Both the position numbers and the translations under genes were made by a program. This document shows positions 41,930 to 51,400 of a stretch of 64,000 nucleotides of DNA, piece by piece; within the stretch, counting starts at the first letter, position 1; each line of letters starts with the position of its first letter. Source of the DNA: Novimethylophilus sp036504375 (GTDB lineage: Bacteria; Pseudomonadota; Gammaproteobacteria; Burkholderiales; Methylophilaceae); assembly GCF_036504375.1 (NCBI RefSeq), contig NZ_DASXVH010000010.1, positions 1 through 64,000 of the forward strand. Direction: 5' to 3'. The notes beneath the pieces were generated by a model. It saw only the letters and a program-made list of their open reading frames with translations, had not been told where the DNA came from and made no database searches.

Positions 41930-43654
41930 CTACTGGGCCGCTCCGGATGATCGGTCGAAATTGCCGATGCGGTCATGCGTGGAAAGAATATCCTCGCTCC
42001 AGCTGTTTTCGTTCATCACCACCGTCGGTTTGAGCAATATCACGAGTTCGCTCTTGGTCGTGGTTTGCGCATGCTGGCGGAACGCGGCACCGACGCCTTT
42101 GGTGTCTCCCAAGCCGGGAACCTTGGACCTGTCGCTGGTTGTGCTCTGCTTCATCAGGCCGCCGATCGCGATTACCTGACCATCCTTGGCACGCACGATG
42201 CTGTCCGTCTCGCTCACCTTGCTGGAAGCCAGCGGCAGGCTGATGGTCTGACCGGTACCGATATTGATGAGCTTGGTCACGGTAGACACATCGCTCACCG
42301 ACGGGTGGATGTGCAGCGTGATATTGCTGTTCTCGTCGATTTGCGGGGTCACGTCCAGCGCGATGCCGGAAAAGAACGGATTCAGCGTCACCTCCGGCAC
42401 CGTCGTGGTGGCGCCGGTGGAGGCGATGGTGCTGGTGGAAACGCCGGTTACGAAAAATTCGTCCGTCCCCACCTTGAGCACCGCCTTCTGGTTATTGATG
42501 GTGGCGATGCGCGGGCTGGAAAGCACGTGCACGTCGCCTTGCGATTCCAGGAAAGAAATCAGGCTGGAAAAATTAGCTGCCTGCACCGCAATCGCGAATA
42601 ACGAGCCGGCAACGCCGCCAACTGCCGCGCTGGCCAGCGCCGATCCGGTAGAGGACAGGCTCCCGCTCGAAACCCTGCCGCCGCCCTTGCCGAGGAAGGT
42701 GTCCGGATTGACGTTGCCTATCGTTACGCGGGAATTGCCCCTGTTGCCGAACACCGCCCAGTTCACGCCCGCCTGCGACTGGTCATTGAGTTCGACCTCG
42801 ATGATCTTGGCTTCAAGAATGACCTGGCGCTCGATATTCACCTGCATCAGGCGCAGATATTTTTCAACGCTGCGGATTTCCGCAGGCATCGCGCGCACCA
42901 GCACGATACTCGCTTGCGGGTTGACGATGACCTTGCGGCCATTGGCATCGCCGATGATGCTGTTCAGCGCCGTGCTGAGTTCAGGCCAGAAGTCGCTGCT
43001 CGACTGCGTGCGCACGCTGCTGCTGATGGAACCGCGGCTGGTCGACGTGCCTGTCGATGAAGTCGCGGTTCCGGTACCGGCCGCCCGGTTGGGGTTATTG
43101 GTATTGCTGGTGTTGGCGGAATTGGAAATCACCTGCGTATCGGAGGCGCCGGTGCGCTGGCTGTTGATGTAGTTGACCTGGAATACGCGCGTTTGCAAGG
43201 CTACGGATTCCACGAATATCCGCGACCCTTCCACGCGATATTCGTACCCGTACATATCGCGGATTGCGTCGAGCGCCTCGAATACCGTCACATCCTTGAG
43301 ATTGACCGAGATATTGCCCTTGACCTCGGGATGCACCAGCATGCTGTAGCGCGTGCCGGAAACAATGCCCATGAATACCTGGTTTGCCGGCGCATCGTTG
43401 ATCACCAGGTCGAAGCGCTGCTCCAGCTGTTTAGCGCTGGCTTTGGGAATGGCAATTTTGAGCGGCGGCAACAAGGCGTTATTGACAGACTCCGGAACCT
43501 GCTGCTGGGGTTTGCTGTTGTCGTCAACCGCCTGCCGCAATTCGGCGTTGATACGGTCCAGTGTCGAGCGGTCGCGCGGCGGTGCGGAGCCGCATCCGGC
43601 CAACGTCAGGCACAGCATCCAGAGCAGGATGCGTGGGAGGAGCTTTCCCGTCAT
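41930..43654 (-). CDS. mshL: MSHA outer-membrane secretin MshL
   Basis: A 574-residue secretin forming the pilus exit channel. The lipobox LAGC gives lipidated Cys near residue 21. An STN-like N-domain (MVHPEVKGNISVNLKDVTVF) and a Ser/Thr-rich linker precede the secretin core, which ends VPGLGDTKGVGAAFR...KSELVILLKPTVV. The ATG at 43654 is chosen for the lipoprotein signal; the frame extends to 43735. Confidence 0.92.
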   Translation of the reverse strand: MTGKLLPRILLWMLCLTLAGCGSAPPRDRSTLDRINAELRQAVDDNSKPQQQVPESVNNALLPPLKIAIPKASAKQLEQRFDLVINDAPANQVFMGIVSGTRYSMLVHPEVKGNISVNLKDVTVFEALDAIRDMYGYEYRVEGSRIFVESVALQTRVFQVNYINSQRTGASDTQVISNSANTSNTNNPNRAAGTGTATSSTGTSTSRGSISSSVRTQSSSDFWPELSTALNSIIGDANGRKVIVNPQASIVLVRAMPAEIRSVEKYLRLMQVNIERQVILEAKIIEVELNDQSQAGVNWAVFGNRGNSRVTIGNVNPDTFLGKGGGRVSSGSLSSTGSALASAAVGGVAGSLFAIAVQAANFSSLISFLESQGDVHVLSSPRIATINNQKAVLKVGTDEFFVTGVSTSTIASTGATTTVPEVTLNPFFSGIALDVTPQIDENSNITLHIHPSVSDVSTVTKLINIGTGQTISLPLASSKVSETDSIVRAKDGQVIAIGGLMKQSTTSDRSKVPGLGDTKGVGAAFRQHAQTTTKSELVILLKPTVVMNENSWSEDILSTHDRIGNFDRSSGAAQ

Positions 43655-43661
43655 TCCTTGA

Positions 43662-44057
43662 TTACCTAACTTGTGTTGGCCGCGCCTGGCGGTACCTTTT
43701 TTCTGGCTGGACCATTTTCTTCTCGACGCCGGCATACATGCGCAGGTTTTCCAACGAACCGTCGACGTTGCGCAAACTCACTTCACCATCCGCGACCCGG
43801 ATCAGCACTGCTTCGCCATATTTCTCTCCCAGCAGCAACTGCTGGCCGCTGATCGTGGCCGACTTTCGATGCCTGGAGATGGTGACCATCTGCAGCACCG
43901 GCCCCAGATTCGCCGCCGGCTGCGCTTCTCCCGGAACCGGCATGCCGCTGGGCGGGCGCGTCGGATCGTTTAGCGTATCGGCATGCGCCGGTACCATCCA
44001 TGCCAGCCCAAACGCCATCATACTGCATTTTGCCAGCGCTTTCAGAGACTCAGCCAT
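43662..44057 (-). CDS. mshK: MSHA biogenesis protein MshK-like (PilP-like)
   Basis: A 131-residue protein with a signal sequence (about 1-24, ending AHA) and a short periplasmic domain with DPTRPP, a motif shared by MshK and GspC/PilP-like proteins. It probably links the inner-membrane MshIJ proteins to the MshL secretin. The ATG at 44057 overlaps the mshJ stop by 16 bases. Confidence 0.78.
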   Translation of the reverse strand: MAESLKALAKCSMMAFGLAWMVPAHADTLNDPTRPPSGMPVPGEAQPAANLGPVLQMVTISRHRKSATISGQQLLLGEKYGEAVLIRVADGEVSLRNVDGSLENLRMYAGVEKKMVQPEKRYRQARPTQVR

Positions 44058-44707
44058 GTCTTGTCCAGACTCAATGTGTAAAGCGTCAGCGTTAGCGTGG
44101 ATTTGGGATATGCGTTCGCATTGAGATCGAGATTTTCCCACAGCATGCGCCACGGCGAAGCCTCCAGCTCGGCCACATAATTTGCCAAATCGAAATAGCC
44201 ACCCTCCAGCGTCACCTGAAAACCATGTTTGTAAATTCCGAAGACCGGCATGGGTGCGCCTTTGGCATCGGCGGTTCCATCCATCAAACCGCTGACCGGC
44301 AGCGTTTTCAGCGACACCAGCTTGAGATGCTTATCCTTCTGCAACAAGTTATCCAGCACGCGAGGCATATTCTCAGGGGCGATCAATTCACGTTCCATCG
44401 CCTGCAAATCGGCATCCATTTTGGTCATCTGCCGCTGCAGGCCGGTCAGATGCGTCTTGTTACCGACGTCGGGGTCGACCTCGGCCGCCTTGATCACGCT
44501 CAGCTCCTGCTGTTGCAGCTTGGCCACTTCCTCCTGCTTGACGATTATTTCCTGGCGGTAAAGCTTGTTTTTCTGCAACATCGGCGTCAGCAGCAGCGTA
44601 TCGAAAACCACCCAGATCAAGGCCAGCACGCCGCCCAATACCATTACGCGCTCGCGCTGGCTGAGCGCCAGCACCGTGGTGGAAACCTTATCCCAGTATT
44701 GCTTCAC
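44042..44707 (-). CDS. mshJ: MSHA biogenesis protein MshJ (PilO-like)
   Basis: A 221-residue protein with one N-terminal membrane helix (about 21-42), a coiled coil (NKLYRQEIIVKQEEVAKLQQ) and a ferredoxin-like C-terminal domain with GFQVTLEGGYFDLANYV. The layout is that of PilO. The start is a GTG at 44707 overlapping the previous stop (GTGA). Confidence 0.85.
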   Translation of the reverse strand: MKQYWDKVSTTVLALSQRERVMVLGGVLALIWVVFDTLLLTPMLQKNKLYRQEIIVKQEEVAKLQQQELSVIKAAEVDPDVGNKTHLTGLQRQMTKMDADLQAMERELIAPENMPRVLDNLLQKDKHLKLVSLKTLPVSGLMDGTADAKGAPMPVFGIYKHGFQVTLEGGYFDLANYVAELEASPWRMLWENLDLNANAYPKSTLTLTLYTLSLDKTWLSL

Positions 44708-45390
44708 GAATTTGCACCAGGTGCTGGCGGGGGAGGCTTCCTGGCGCCGGATTCGGCAGGTTTCTCCGCAGAGATGATGAATTCGATCTGCCCGGCCACC
44801 TGGCTGCTTGCTGCCAACTTGGGGTCTTTTGCGGTGTCCTGTTTGGGCTGGGTCACTTCCAGCGTGCTAAACGAGCGGCCATGCAATGCCTGGTCGCCGG
44901 AAAGCCGCATCAGATATTGCGGAATCAAATCCGGCGAAAGCGCCTTGCCACTGATGCGCATCTGGTCGCCGGCGGCATTGGCCATGATGCCGGTGAGCCA
45001 CAGGCCGTTAACGCTCTGGCGCGCAAAACCGTGCAACAAACCGGAAAATCCGGCACGGCTTCTGATCGAACCGCTCTTGAGCGCAGCGAACACTTTTTCG
45101 CGCTCAGACACCTTTTCCGCCGTCATTTTGATTTCAGCCTGCAACACCTGGCTTACCGTCCGCACCGGATTCCGCTGGGCAACCTGCAACAACTTGCTCT
45201 GCTCGTCCTGAGTACGATGCGCCCACTCTTCGCGCTGCTGGGCAAGCTTGGTCGCCTCGTGCGACAGGCTCCAGGCATAAATGCCCAGCAGCAGTGCAAA
45301 AGCCGCGACTACCTTGGCCATCAAGGCCGCCGTCAGCAATTCGAACTTGGGGCGCAGTTCCGGATTGATCAGGTTGATCTGCTGCGCCAT
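44704..45390 (-). CDS. PilN-like MSHA biogenesis protein
   Basis: A 228-residue PilN-type protein. A short cytoplasmic MAQQINLINPELRP motif, which binds the PilM-like partner, leads to one membrane helix (about 21-42), coiled coil and a periplasmic PilN domain. It corresponds to the C-terminal half of MshI in systems where MshI is fused, here a separate gene (MshI2). It starts 1 base after the PilM-like gene. Confidence 0.82.
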   Translation of the reverse strand: MAQQINLINPELRPKFELLTAALMAKVVAAFALLLGIYAWSLSHEATKLAQQREEWAHRTQDEQSKLLQVAQRNPVRTVSQVLQAEIKMTAEKVSEREKVFAALKSGSIRSRAGFSGLLHGFARQSVNGLWLTGIMANAAGDQMRISGKALSPDLIPQYLMRLSGDQALHGRSFSTLEVTQPKQDTAKDPKLAASSQVAGQIEFIISAEKPAESGARKPPPPAPGANS

Positions 45391-45391
45391 G

Positions 45392-46330
45392 TCAGGCCGA
45401 TGCCTCCGCCCGCAAGGCTGCGCCTATCGCCAGGAAACACTGCGCCTGCATGGCGGGATTTTCCAGTTCCTCGACGGCAGCCAGATTGATCACATCGGCA
45501 AGATCCAGGCTCGCGACCTGGATGTAGAGATTTTCGCGCAGATATTCCTCAAGCGCCGCCTGCCCCGCCATCGGTCCCAAAACCAGCCTGGTCACAGTGA
45601 CATAGTTGAACTGGCGCTCGAAATTATCCAGCGAGCGCTGCAATTCCAGCACCAGCCGGTCAAAATTATGCAAACGCTGCCCTTCGTCCGCGAGACCAAG
45701 CTGCGCTGCGGAAATTTCAATCTGCCGGGCGTGGTAGAGTTCGCCGCTCGCGGTGAATGTCAGCAGGCCGCCGTCACCGTTGAACGAGAGCAATGCCACG
45801 CCGCGCCCGCCCTCTTCCAGCAAAGAGGCGATATTGCGCTGCGCCAGTTCGGGAATATCGATCACTTCCAGATTGACGCCGGCCGATTCCAGGCCGTCCA
45901 TGTAGCGCTTGATCACCTCGTTGCGCGCCGCTACCGCATACATGAAATGGCCGCGACCCGTGCCGCTCCGGTCAGGGAGGATATCGATCGCATCCACCGT
46001 CGCCTGTTCCAGCGGATAACTCAGCATGTCCTTCAGCTTCCAGCGCACCGCCTGTTTCAGCTCCGCCGCCGGCACGTTGGGCGCGTCCACCTGCATCAGC
46101 TGGTACTCGTTCGGCGCCAGCAGCACCCGGCAACGCTTGTGCGAAAGATGAAGCGTTTTGGCAAGCTTGCCCCAGGCTTCGGCGGTGTTTTCCGGCATGG
46201 CATAGGTCGCGCAAACCACTACACGGGGTTTTTCTTGATGAGGCACTACGGATGCTACGGAGATGCCGGCGGCGCCTCGGCTCAACACCAGGCTATCGAC
46301 AAGTTGCGTTTTTCTAAAAGGGAAACGCAT
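45392..46330 (-). CDS. mshI: MSHA biogenesis protein MshI (PilM-like)
   Basis: A 312-residue actin-like PilM relative that forms the inner-membrane platform with PilN/O. The CSGDxx-free fold with phosphate-binding segments and MLSYPLEQATVDAIDILP is typical of MshI. An ATG at 46330 is chosen; the frame includes an in-frame TTG just before. About 90 AT-rich bases upstream separate it from mshQ and may hold a second promoter for mshI-N. Confidence 0.83.
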   Translation of the reverse strand: MRFPFRKTQLVDSLVLSRGAAGISVASVVPHQEKPRVVVCATYAMPENTAEAWGKLAKTLHLSHKRCRVLLAPNEYQLMQVDAPNVPAAELKQAVRWKLKDMLSYPLEQATVDAIDILPDRSGTGRGHFMYAVAARNEVIKRYMDGLESAGVNLEVIDIPELAQRNIASLLEEGGRGVALLSFNGDGGLLTFTASGELYHARQIEISAAQLGLADEGQRLHNFDRLVLELQRSLDNFERQFNYVTVTRLVLGPMAGQAALEEYLRENLYIQVASLDLADVINLAAVEELENPAMQAQCFLAIGAALRAEASA

Positions 46331-46419
46331 CAAATGGAGTTAACCTTACAATTCACATGAAGAATATTACACTAACTATTTATACATAAACAATAATTTA
46401 TAAAATTTATTTTCTATTT

Positions 46420-49400
46420 CTAATAATTTTCCCGAATGTAAATAAACTCGTTGGCATTCTTGTAAATGCCGAACGTAGCGCGCGCAGCAGGGTCGGCATC
46501 CCCCGCGCCTTTCCAGTTGAAATCAAGCCAGACAGGGGAATTGATGGTGATGTCGACATAGCCCGCATGCCCCGCTCCCGGCGCAGTCAATTTCAAGGAC
46601 GCATTGCCGGCCACCAGCGGATTATTCAGCGTAGCAGTCGTAGTGCCGCTGTTCGCAAGATGAAGATCCAGGCCACTACCGCTGGCCGGGGGCGTCAGCG
46701 CAGTGCAGTTGTCTGGCGTATTCGTCACCCAGGCGGCTCCGCTCCAGTATTGCGCCACCAAGGTAACAGGCAAGGCCAGGAATTCAGAACCGTAGGCATT
46801 CATGATGCGCAGACGTCCACTATCGATGGTGGCGGTACCTTCTGCCGCACCGGACGAAGTGACGCCGTCCGGTGCATCGGTTGCGCGCAACTTGATTGCT
46901 GCCGGTGCGGTTGTCCTGCTGCTAAAGGTATAGGCCGGCGTATTGACTGTTGCAATGCCAGCGGAAAATGAGGATGCCGCAATGCCGCCGGTCGCCCCGA
47001 AACTGCCGACGGCAAGCGCATTGCCATCCGTAAGCGTGACCGGCTTGGCGAAAGCACCGGCGTAATTCTGCGTAACGGCGGCCACCACCGCCCCGTTCCA
47101 TGCCGTCACATTGACGGTAAACGGCTGGGCGGAATAAGTGAAGCTGCCGCTGCTGCAGCCCTGCGTCACCGTCGTCGTGAAGTGATCCGGGATAAAGCGT
47201 CCAAAATAGCCGGTTGCCGCCACATTGCCGAACTTGCAGCCGTATTTGCCGCCCACCGCCGCATTCGAGAAATCATTGGTGCAATCCGACGGCTGGTCTA
47301 CCGCAGTATAGGTGTCGTCATAGACGCCATCGGCATTCAGCCTGAAATATCCCACATCATCGTAGCTGAAGGCCGCCCCCGTCGCGGCGCCTGTCGCGCC
47401 ATTGGCCGCGCCGAATGTGCCGAGCAGCGTTCCCGTGCGCGTCGCTCCGGCATGCGCAGCGACCTGGGCACTGTCCAATTTTGGCGCTCCGTCGTAGCCG
47501 GCCACGGCTGTTGCTGTCAGGCCAAAACCGGAGCCGGCCTTGATGGTCGGCGCGGCGGATGTCGATGTGCCGGTACTGTCGGCGCTGGCCGTCGATGCGA
47601 CCGTAAATGCCTGGGGCCGAATGGCAAAATTATCGACGCTGCACCAGGTCATGCCGGAAGGCGGGCAGTTGGTGGCATCGCAGACAAACTTGAAACGCGC
47701 ATCGCGGTAGGCATTCGGCACCGTGGAACCACTCAGCGTCAGCCTCCCGGCACTGAAACCGGTCACTGCCGCATCGACCGTCTGGGAGTAGTCGGGCGTG
47801 AAACAATTAAAGCCGTCCACGCCGCCTGTGGCAGCCCTGGCGATCAGCGATACGTTCACTTTACCGGCAAACGTGGTCTCCACCGCATCGGAGCTGTTCA
47901 GGGCGACCACATCGCCGGAGAACGCCGTACCAGCCAGCCGCGTGTATAGCCTGCCGCTGGCGGCACTGCAATTGCTCGACGTGTAGTTGTGGCATGCGTT
48001 GAACTTGCTGACACAAGCGGTCAGAGTCAACGTGGGGTCTTCGGCCGCGTTTTCGACGAGTTGACCGTCGGTGACATTGATATTCACGGCACCCGCCGTG
48101 CTGTGGTTAAGCGCAAACACCGCCTGATACTCGCCATTGAACAGATAGGTCGCTATCCCGTCGTTAGCCGTGCCGTTGTTGAACACGCCATAACCGCTCA
48201 CCAGCGACCAGTCTCCCAATCCAGTGCTCGTACTGAGCGTGATAGCCGTCGTATTGTTGGGCATCAGTATCAAGTTGTGGTTGACATCATGGGCGGCAAT
48301 CGTGACATTATTGGCTTGGCAAACCTTGCCGCTGCCGGCATGGCTGATGGCGTAGTGAGCTAGGCATGCGCCGCTGGCCTGGCTCATGTCGCGCTGCACC
48401 AGCGCCAGCCCACCCTCGTAATTGTAGATACGGAATTCATCCAGCGTACCACCCGCAGATCTTCCGCTTCCGCTCTGACCGATGAAGCCCGAGCGGTTGT
48501 CCCCCACGTAAAGCGTACCTATACTGCCGGAAACCGTGCCTGCCGAAGTGAAGGACCCCTGGACCTGCTGAACGCCATTGACGTAAATACGCATATGGTC
48601 ATTATTGCTGCCCCCCAGGGCATTAAAATTCCAGCTCACGGCAATATGTACCCATCCCGTCGCCGAGAGTACGCTATTGCTCAGATTGGGCGTTTCCACC
48701 ACGCGGTCGGTTCCCGTACTGTCGCGTATCACGAAACGAAGTACGGAATTCGTATTGCTGATCCTGCGTTTGACCAGGAAAAACCATTGATTGTTAGCAA
48801 CGGTAGCGTCGAACAATTGCGCGTCCTGGGAAACGTTGCTCGCCCAGGTTGCGGGGTCATACCAGAACGTGATGGTGCCGGCGCCCCCTACCGTGGTTGG
48901 CACAACGATGCCGGTATTGATAGCGTCGATAGTGCCGGCATTGTTGTTTGACGGAATGGCCGCACTGCGGCAGGCATAGCCCGCCGCGGTCGTCTGCGCC
49001 GAGCCAACCCGCACGCCATTGCGCCCGTTGCCGCTGGTATCGCGCACCTCACCCGCGGCACCGTTCCAGCTTGGCTGTTCCATGCGGTATTCCGCGACCG
49101 GACGGGGAATAAAGAATTTGATCGCGCTGTTGTTCGCCGGAAACCCCACGCTCGGCACATCATAATCGTTGGCGTCGACCTGCCAGCCGATCTGTGCGTT
49201 GGTATTGCCCGGCCCTGGCGTGTCCGCTCCATATTGATAGATGAATTCGCCGTTTTCCTGCAGGATGATCTGAAGGTTGTAGCCGCCGCTCGCCGTTGAG
49301 GCCCCGGTCCATTCCGGCACGTTGCTCCAGGTGACGACGAAACTGCGGTATGGCGCCGTGCCGAGCGTGGCATAACTGACATAGCAGGTCGTCCGGCTGG

Positions 49401-49881
49401 TGCAAACCGTGCTGTAGCCCGGCACTTCGGAGCTCAAGGTTGGATCAAGATCGTTCCCGTAAATCCGCATGGTGTAATTCAACCCGCTGTCGGGATAGGG
49501 CAACTGCGTCACCGGGCTACCAAAGCCGCAGGCAGTATTGTTGTTGAATTGCAGACGGCCGTTGCTCATGATGCGCACCTGGGTGAAGTTCACCCCGCCG
49601 TACATGAAAGTAAAACCGATGGGAATGTTGTCGGACAGCGTGTCATCGAGGATCGGCGGGGTAGTGCCGCAACCGCCGGTGTTGTTGAATTTGTAAGGTA
49701 CGGTGTTGTAACCCACCTTGCTGTGGCTGCTGGCATCGATCCAGTTGAAAGGCACGGAGGCATTGGCATAAGTGACAGCCTGGACCTGGACAGGTGCCGA
49801 CAATAGGAGGAAAACCAGGCTGGCCGCGCCTAACCACCAGCCGTTCCTCAAAGGCAATTTTGCGTGAATCAGTTTTCGCAT
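46420..49881 (-). CDS. mshQ: MSHA-associated adhesin-like protein MshQ (LamG, DUF6701)
   Basis: A secreted protein of about 1153 residues. A signal peptide follows the basic start (RKLIHAKLPLRNGWW). The middle contains a LamG/concanavalin-like domain (AEYRMEQPSWNGAAGEVRDT, GWVHIAVSWNFNALGGS). The C-terminal half is DUF6701, ending FGIYKNANEFIYIRENY. It is the usual last gene of the msh pilin operon and may be a surface adhesin. The ATG at 49881 is preferred to 49890 because GCAGG lies 9 bases before it. A MITE sits directly upstream. Confidence 0.85.
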   Translation of the reverse strand: MRKLIHAKLPLRNGWWLGAASLVFLLLSAPVQVQAVTYANASVPFNWIDASSHSKVGYNTVPYKFNNTGGCGTTPPILDDTLSDNIPIGFTFMYGGVNFTQVRIMSNGRLQFNNNTACGFGSPVTQLPYPDSGLNYTMRIYGNDLDPTLSSEVPGYSTVCTSRTTCYVSYATLGTAPYRSFVVTWSNVPEWTGASTASGGYNLQIILQENGEFIYQYGADTPGPGNTNAQIGWQVDANDYDVPSVGFPANNSAIKFFIPRPVAEYRMEQPSWNGAAGEVRDTSGNGRNGVRVGSAQTTAAGYACRSAAIPSNNNAGTIDAINTGIVVPTTVGGAGTITFWYDPATWASNVSQDAQLFDATVANNQWFFLVKRRISNTNSVLRFVIRDSTGTDRVVETPNLSNSVLSATGWVHIAVSWNFNALGGSNNDHMRIYVNGVQQVQGSFTSAGTVSGSIGTLYVGDNRSGFIGQSGSGRSAGGTLDEFRIYNYEGGLALVQRDMSQASGACLAHYAISHAGSGKVCQANNVTIAAHDVNHNLILMPNNTTAITLSTSTGLGDWSLVSGYGVFNNGTANDGIATYLFNGEYQAVFALNHSTAGAVNINVTDGQLVENAAEDPTLTLTACVSKFNACHNYTSSNCSAASGRLYTRLAGTAFSGDVVALNSSDAVETTFAGKVNVSLIARAATGGVDGFNCFTPDYSQTVDAAVTGFSAGRLTLSGSTVPNAYRDARFKFVCDATNCPPSGMTWCSVDNFAIRPQAFTVASTASADSTGTSTSAAPTIKAGSGFGLTATAVAGYDGAPKLDSAQVAAHAGATRTGTLLGTFGAANGATGAATGAAFSYDDVGYFRLNADGVYDDTYTAVDQPSDCTNDFSNAAVGGKYGCKFGNVAATGYFGRFIPDHFTTTVTQGCSSGSFTYSAQPFTVNVTAWNGAVVAAVTQNYAGAFAKPVTLTDGNALAVGSFGATGGIAASSFSAGIATVNTPAYTFSSRTTAPAAIKLRATDAPDGVTSSGAAEGTATIDSGRLRIMNAYGSEFLALPVTLVAQYWSGAAWVTNTPDNCTALTPPASGSGLDLHLANSGTTTATLNNPLVAGNASLKLTAPGAGHAGYVDITINSPVWLDFNWKGAGDADPAARATFGIYKNANEFIYIRENY

Positions 49882-49901
49882 AGGTCGCATCCTGCAGCTT
49901 A

Positions 49902-50169
49902 GAGCCTATTTCAGTAGTAAACGAATGTGCGCCGGCCATGCATTGCGCGCAGGGCTAGGCGGGAACCGCGCGGTTTGGTTTATTCCAAACAAGCGGCGAG
50001 TAACAACGCCATGCGCGCAATGCATAGCCAGCCCGGAGAGTTTGAACACAAAAGGGCGTCTGCCGCGTTGCGGCGCTTGCCAATGGAATAACCATTGGCT
50101 TCACACCGCGCCTTGCATCCATCCCTTTTGTGTTCAAACGCATCTTTCGTTTACTACTGAAATAGGCTC
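49902..50169. mobile_element. Palindrome-rich MITE between mshP and mshQ
   Basis: A 268-bp non-coding element with perfect 24-bp terminal inverted repeats starting GAGCCTATTTCAGTAG and flanked by a TTA direct repeat (49899-49901 and 50170-50172). Inner paired arms are visible: ATGCATTGCGCGCA with its reverse complement, GTTTGAACACAAAAGGG with CCCTTTTGTGTTCAAAC, and GCCAATGG with CCATTGGC. No transposase is present. The GAGCC ends and a 3-bp TNA-like duplication fit an IS5-family parent. The right TTA is the mshP stop codon on the minus strand, so the insertion spared both genes. The element could fold in the mRNA and reduce mshQ expression. Confidence 0.85.
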
Positions 50170-50595
50170 TTATTTAGCCACCGTCACCTGCAACTGCCGC
50201 TCGACGTAATAATCGCCGGCGGGATTTCTGCCATTATGCGCCGCCGAAATAATCTGGCAGACGTTTATGGCGCTTGTACCTTCCGTTGCAACCGTCTGGG
50301 TAAAAGTGACCGTGACGGTATCGTGGACAAGCACCGAAGTCGCCGGGAAAGTCAGCGTGGAAGAACCACTGCAACTCGAGTTGCGCAAGGCTTGATACGC
50401 CCCCCACTCCACCCCTGCTCGCGCCGCCTGATACGCCAGCACACCTTCTTCATCCAGCGCCGAGGCGTGATACTGCATGGTCGCCACGCGCCCCAGAAAC
50501 ACGGCGATGCCGCCCAGCACCACGATCAGGAAAATGCCCATGATCAAGCTGAACCCATGCTGGATGTTGTGCGCTCTAGGGAACATTATCGACAT
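50170..50595 (-). CDS. mshP: MSHA biogenesis protein MshP
   Basis: A 141-residue PilX-like minor pilus protein with a hydrophobic N-terminal helix (GFSLIMGIFLIVVLGGIAVF) resembling a pseudopilin but with Ser-Leu-Ile-Met instead of Thr-Leu-Ile-Glu, as in MshP/PilX. Two Cys (SSCSG and NVCQ) may form a disulfide. Its stop TAA coincides with the target site of the MITE. It overlaps mshO by 20 bases. Confidence 0.8.
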   Translation of the reverse strand: MSIMFPRAHNIQHGFSLIMGIFLIVVLGGIAVFLGRVATMQYHASALDEEGVLAYQAARAGVEWGAYQALRNSSCSGSSTLTFPATSVLVHDTVTVTFTQTVATEGTSAINVCQIISAAHNGRNPAGDYYVERQLQVTVAK

Positions 50596-51400
50596 GCACC
50601 TGATGTTGCAGAATCACGCTCTCTCCGCTCGCGTTCGTCATTTTCAATCGCATGGCAATCAATCCCGAGCGCTGGGTCACGCCGGACGTGTAGGTAATAT
50701 TGCTTAAAGCACAATCCACGCCCGTCGCCAGCCGCGACTTGGTCACGCCCGCCAGGCCGTCCAATGTAGATATGCTTGTCGGCTGCCCCGGCTGGCGCGC
50801 ATATCCGGAATAGCGCCAAAACGTCGTTACATCGCAGGCGTAAGTAACCGGCCCCCCGATGATCTGGAAACGATTGCTGGGGGATTCGAAAGGAAACTGT
50901 TTGGATGCGAATTTGACATTGCCCGTGGTCGATCCGGGCGCAATGGATGCGACGTTATCGCCAGCGTAGACGTCATCACCAGCGATACCAAGGTTATACA
51001 CCACCACCTCGTTGCCCACTACCGGAGCCACGGATAACGCGCCGATAACATCAAAACCGGTATCCGGACCAGTAAAAATCAGGGCGTCTCCCGTGCATGC
51101 CGCACTGCAATCCTGAACGGCGCGGTATCGTCCGCCCGACAGCGTCGGCAAAAATTCGACGAAGTTACCGTTAACGCGGACGCTATTGGGCAAAGCCGTG
51201 TGCAGCTCGCGCGCCATGCGCCGCAGCGTGGTATCGGCCACATCGCCCAAGTCCGCGCGACGCGTGGCATCGAAATAGCCCTTGAGAGGATTGACGAAGC
51301 TCACCACCAGCGCGCCCAGTACGGCAGTAATCACGATCACCATGATGGCTTCGATCAGCGTGAACCCGGCCATGCCCGGACTGTGTCGCAATGTCGTCAT
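50576..51400 (-). CDS. mshO: MSHA minor pilin MshO
   Basis: A 274-residue prepilin-like protein with the type IV signal GFTLIEA after Gly12 and a long hydrophobic helix. It has a large C-terminal domain with cysteines (DCSAACTGDA, TYACDVTTFW, GVDCALSN), longer than the other pilins, as expected for MshO/PilW. Overlaps mshD (ATGA). Confidence 0.87.
   Translation of the reverse strand: MTTLRHSPGMAGFTLIEAIMVIVITAVLGALVVSFVNPLKGYFDATRRADLGDVADTTLRRMARELHTALPNSVRVNGNFVEFLPTLSGGRYRAVQDCSAACTGDALIFTGPDTGFDVIGALSVAPVVGNEVVVYNLGIAGDDVYAGDNVASIAPGSTTGNVKFASKQFPFESPSNRFQIIGGPVTYACDVTTFWRYSGYARQPGQPTSISTLDGLAGVTKSRLATGVDCALSNITYTSGVTQRSGLIAMRLKMTNASGESVILQHQVHVDNVP

Noticed and set aside
45972..46214. 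Small frames inside the msh genes in other phases
   Set aside because: All lie within confidently assigned genes and lack ribosome sites or motifs.
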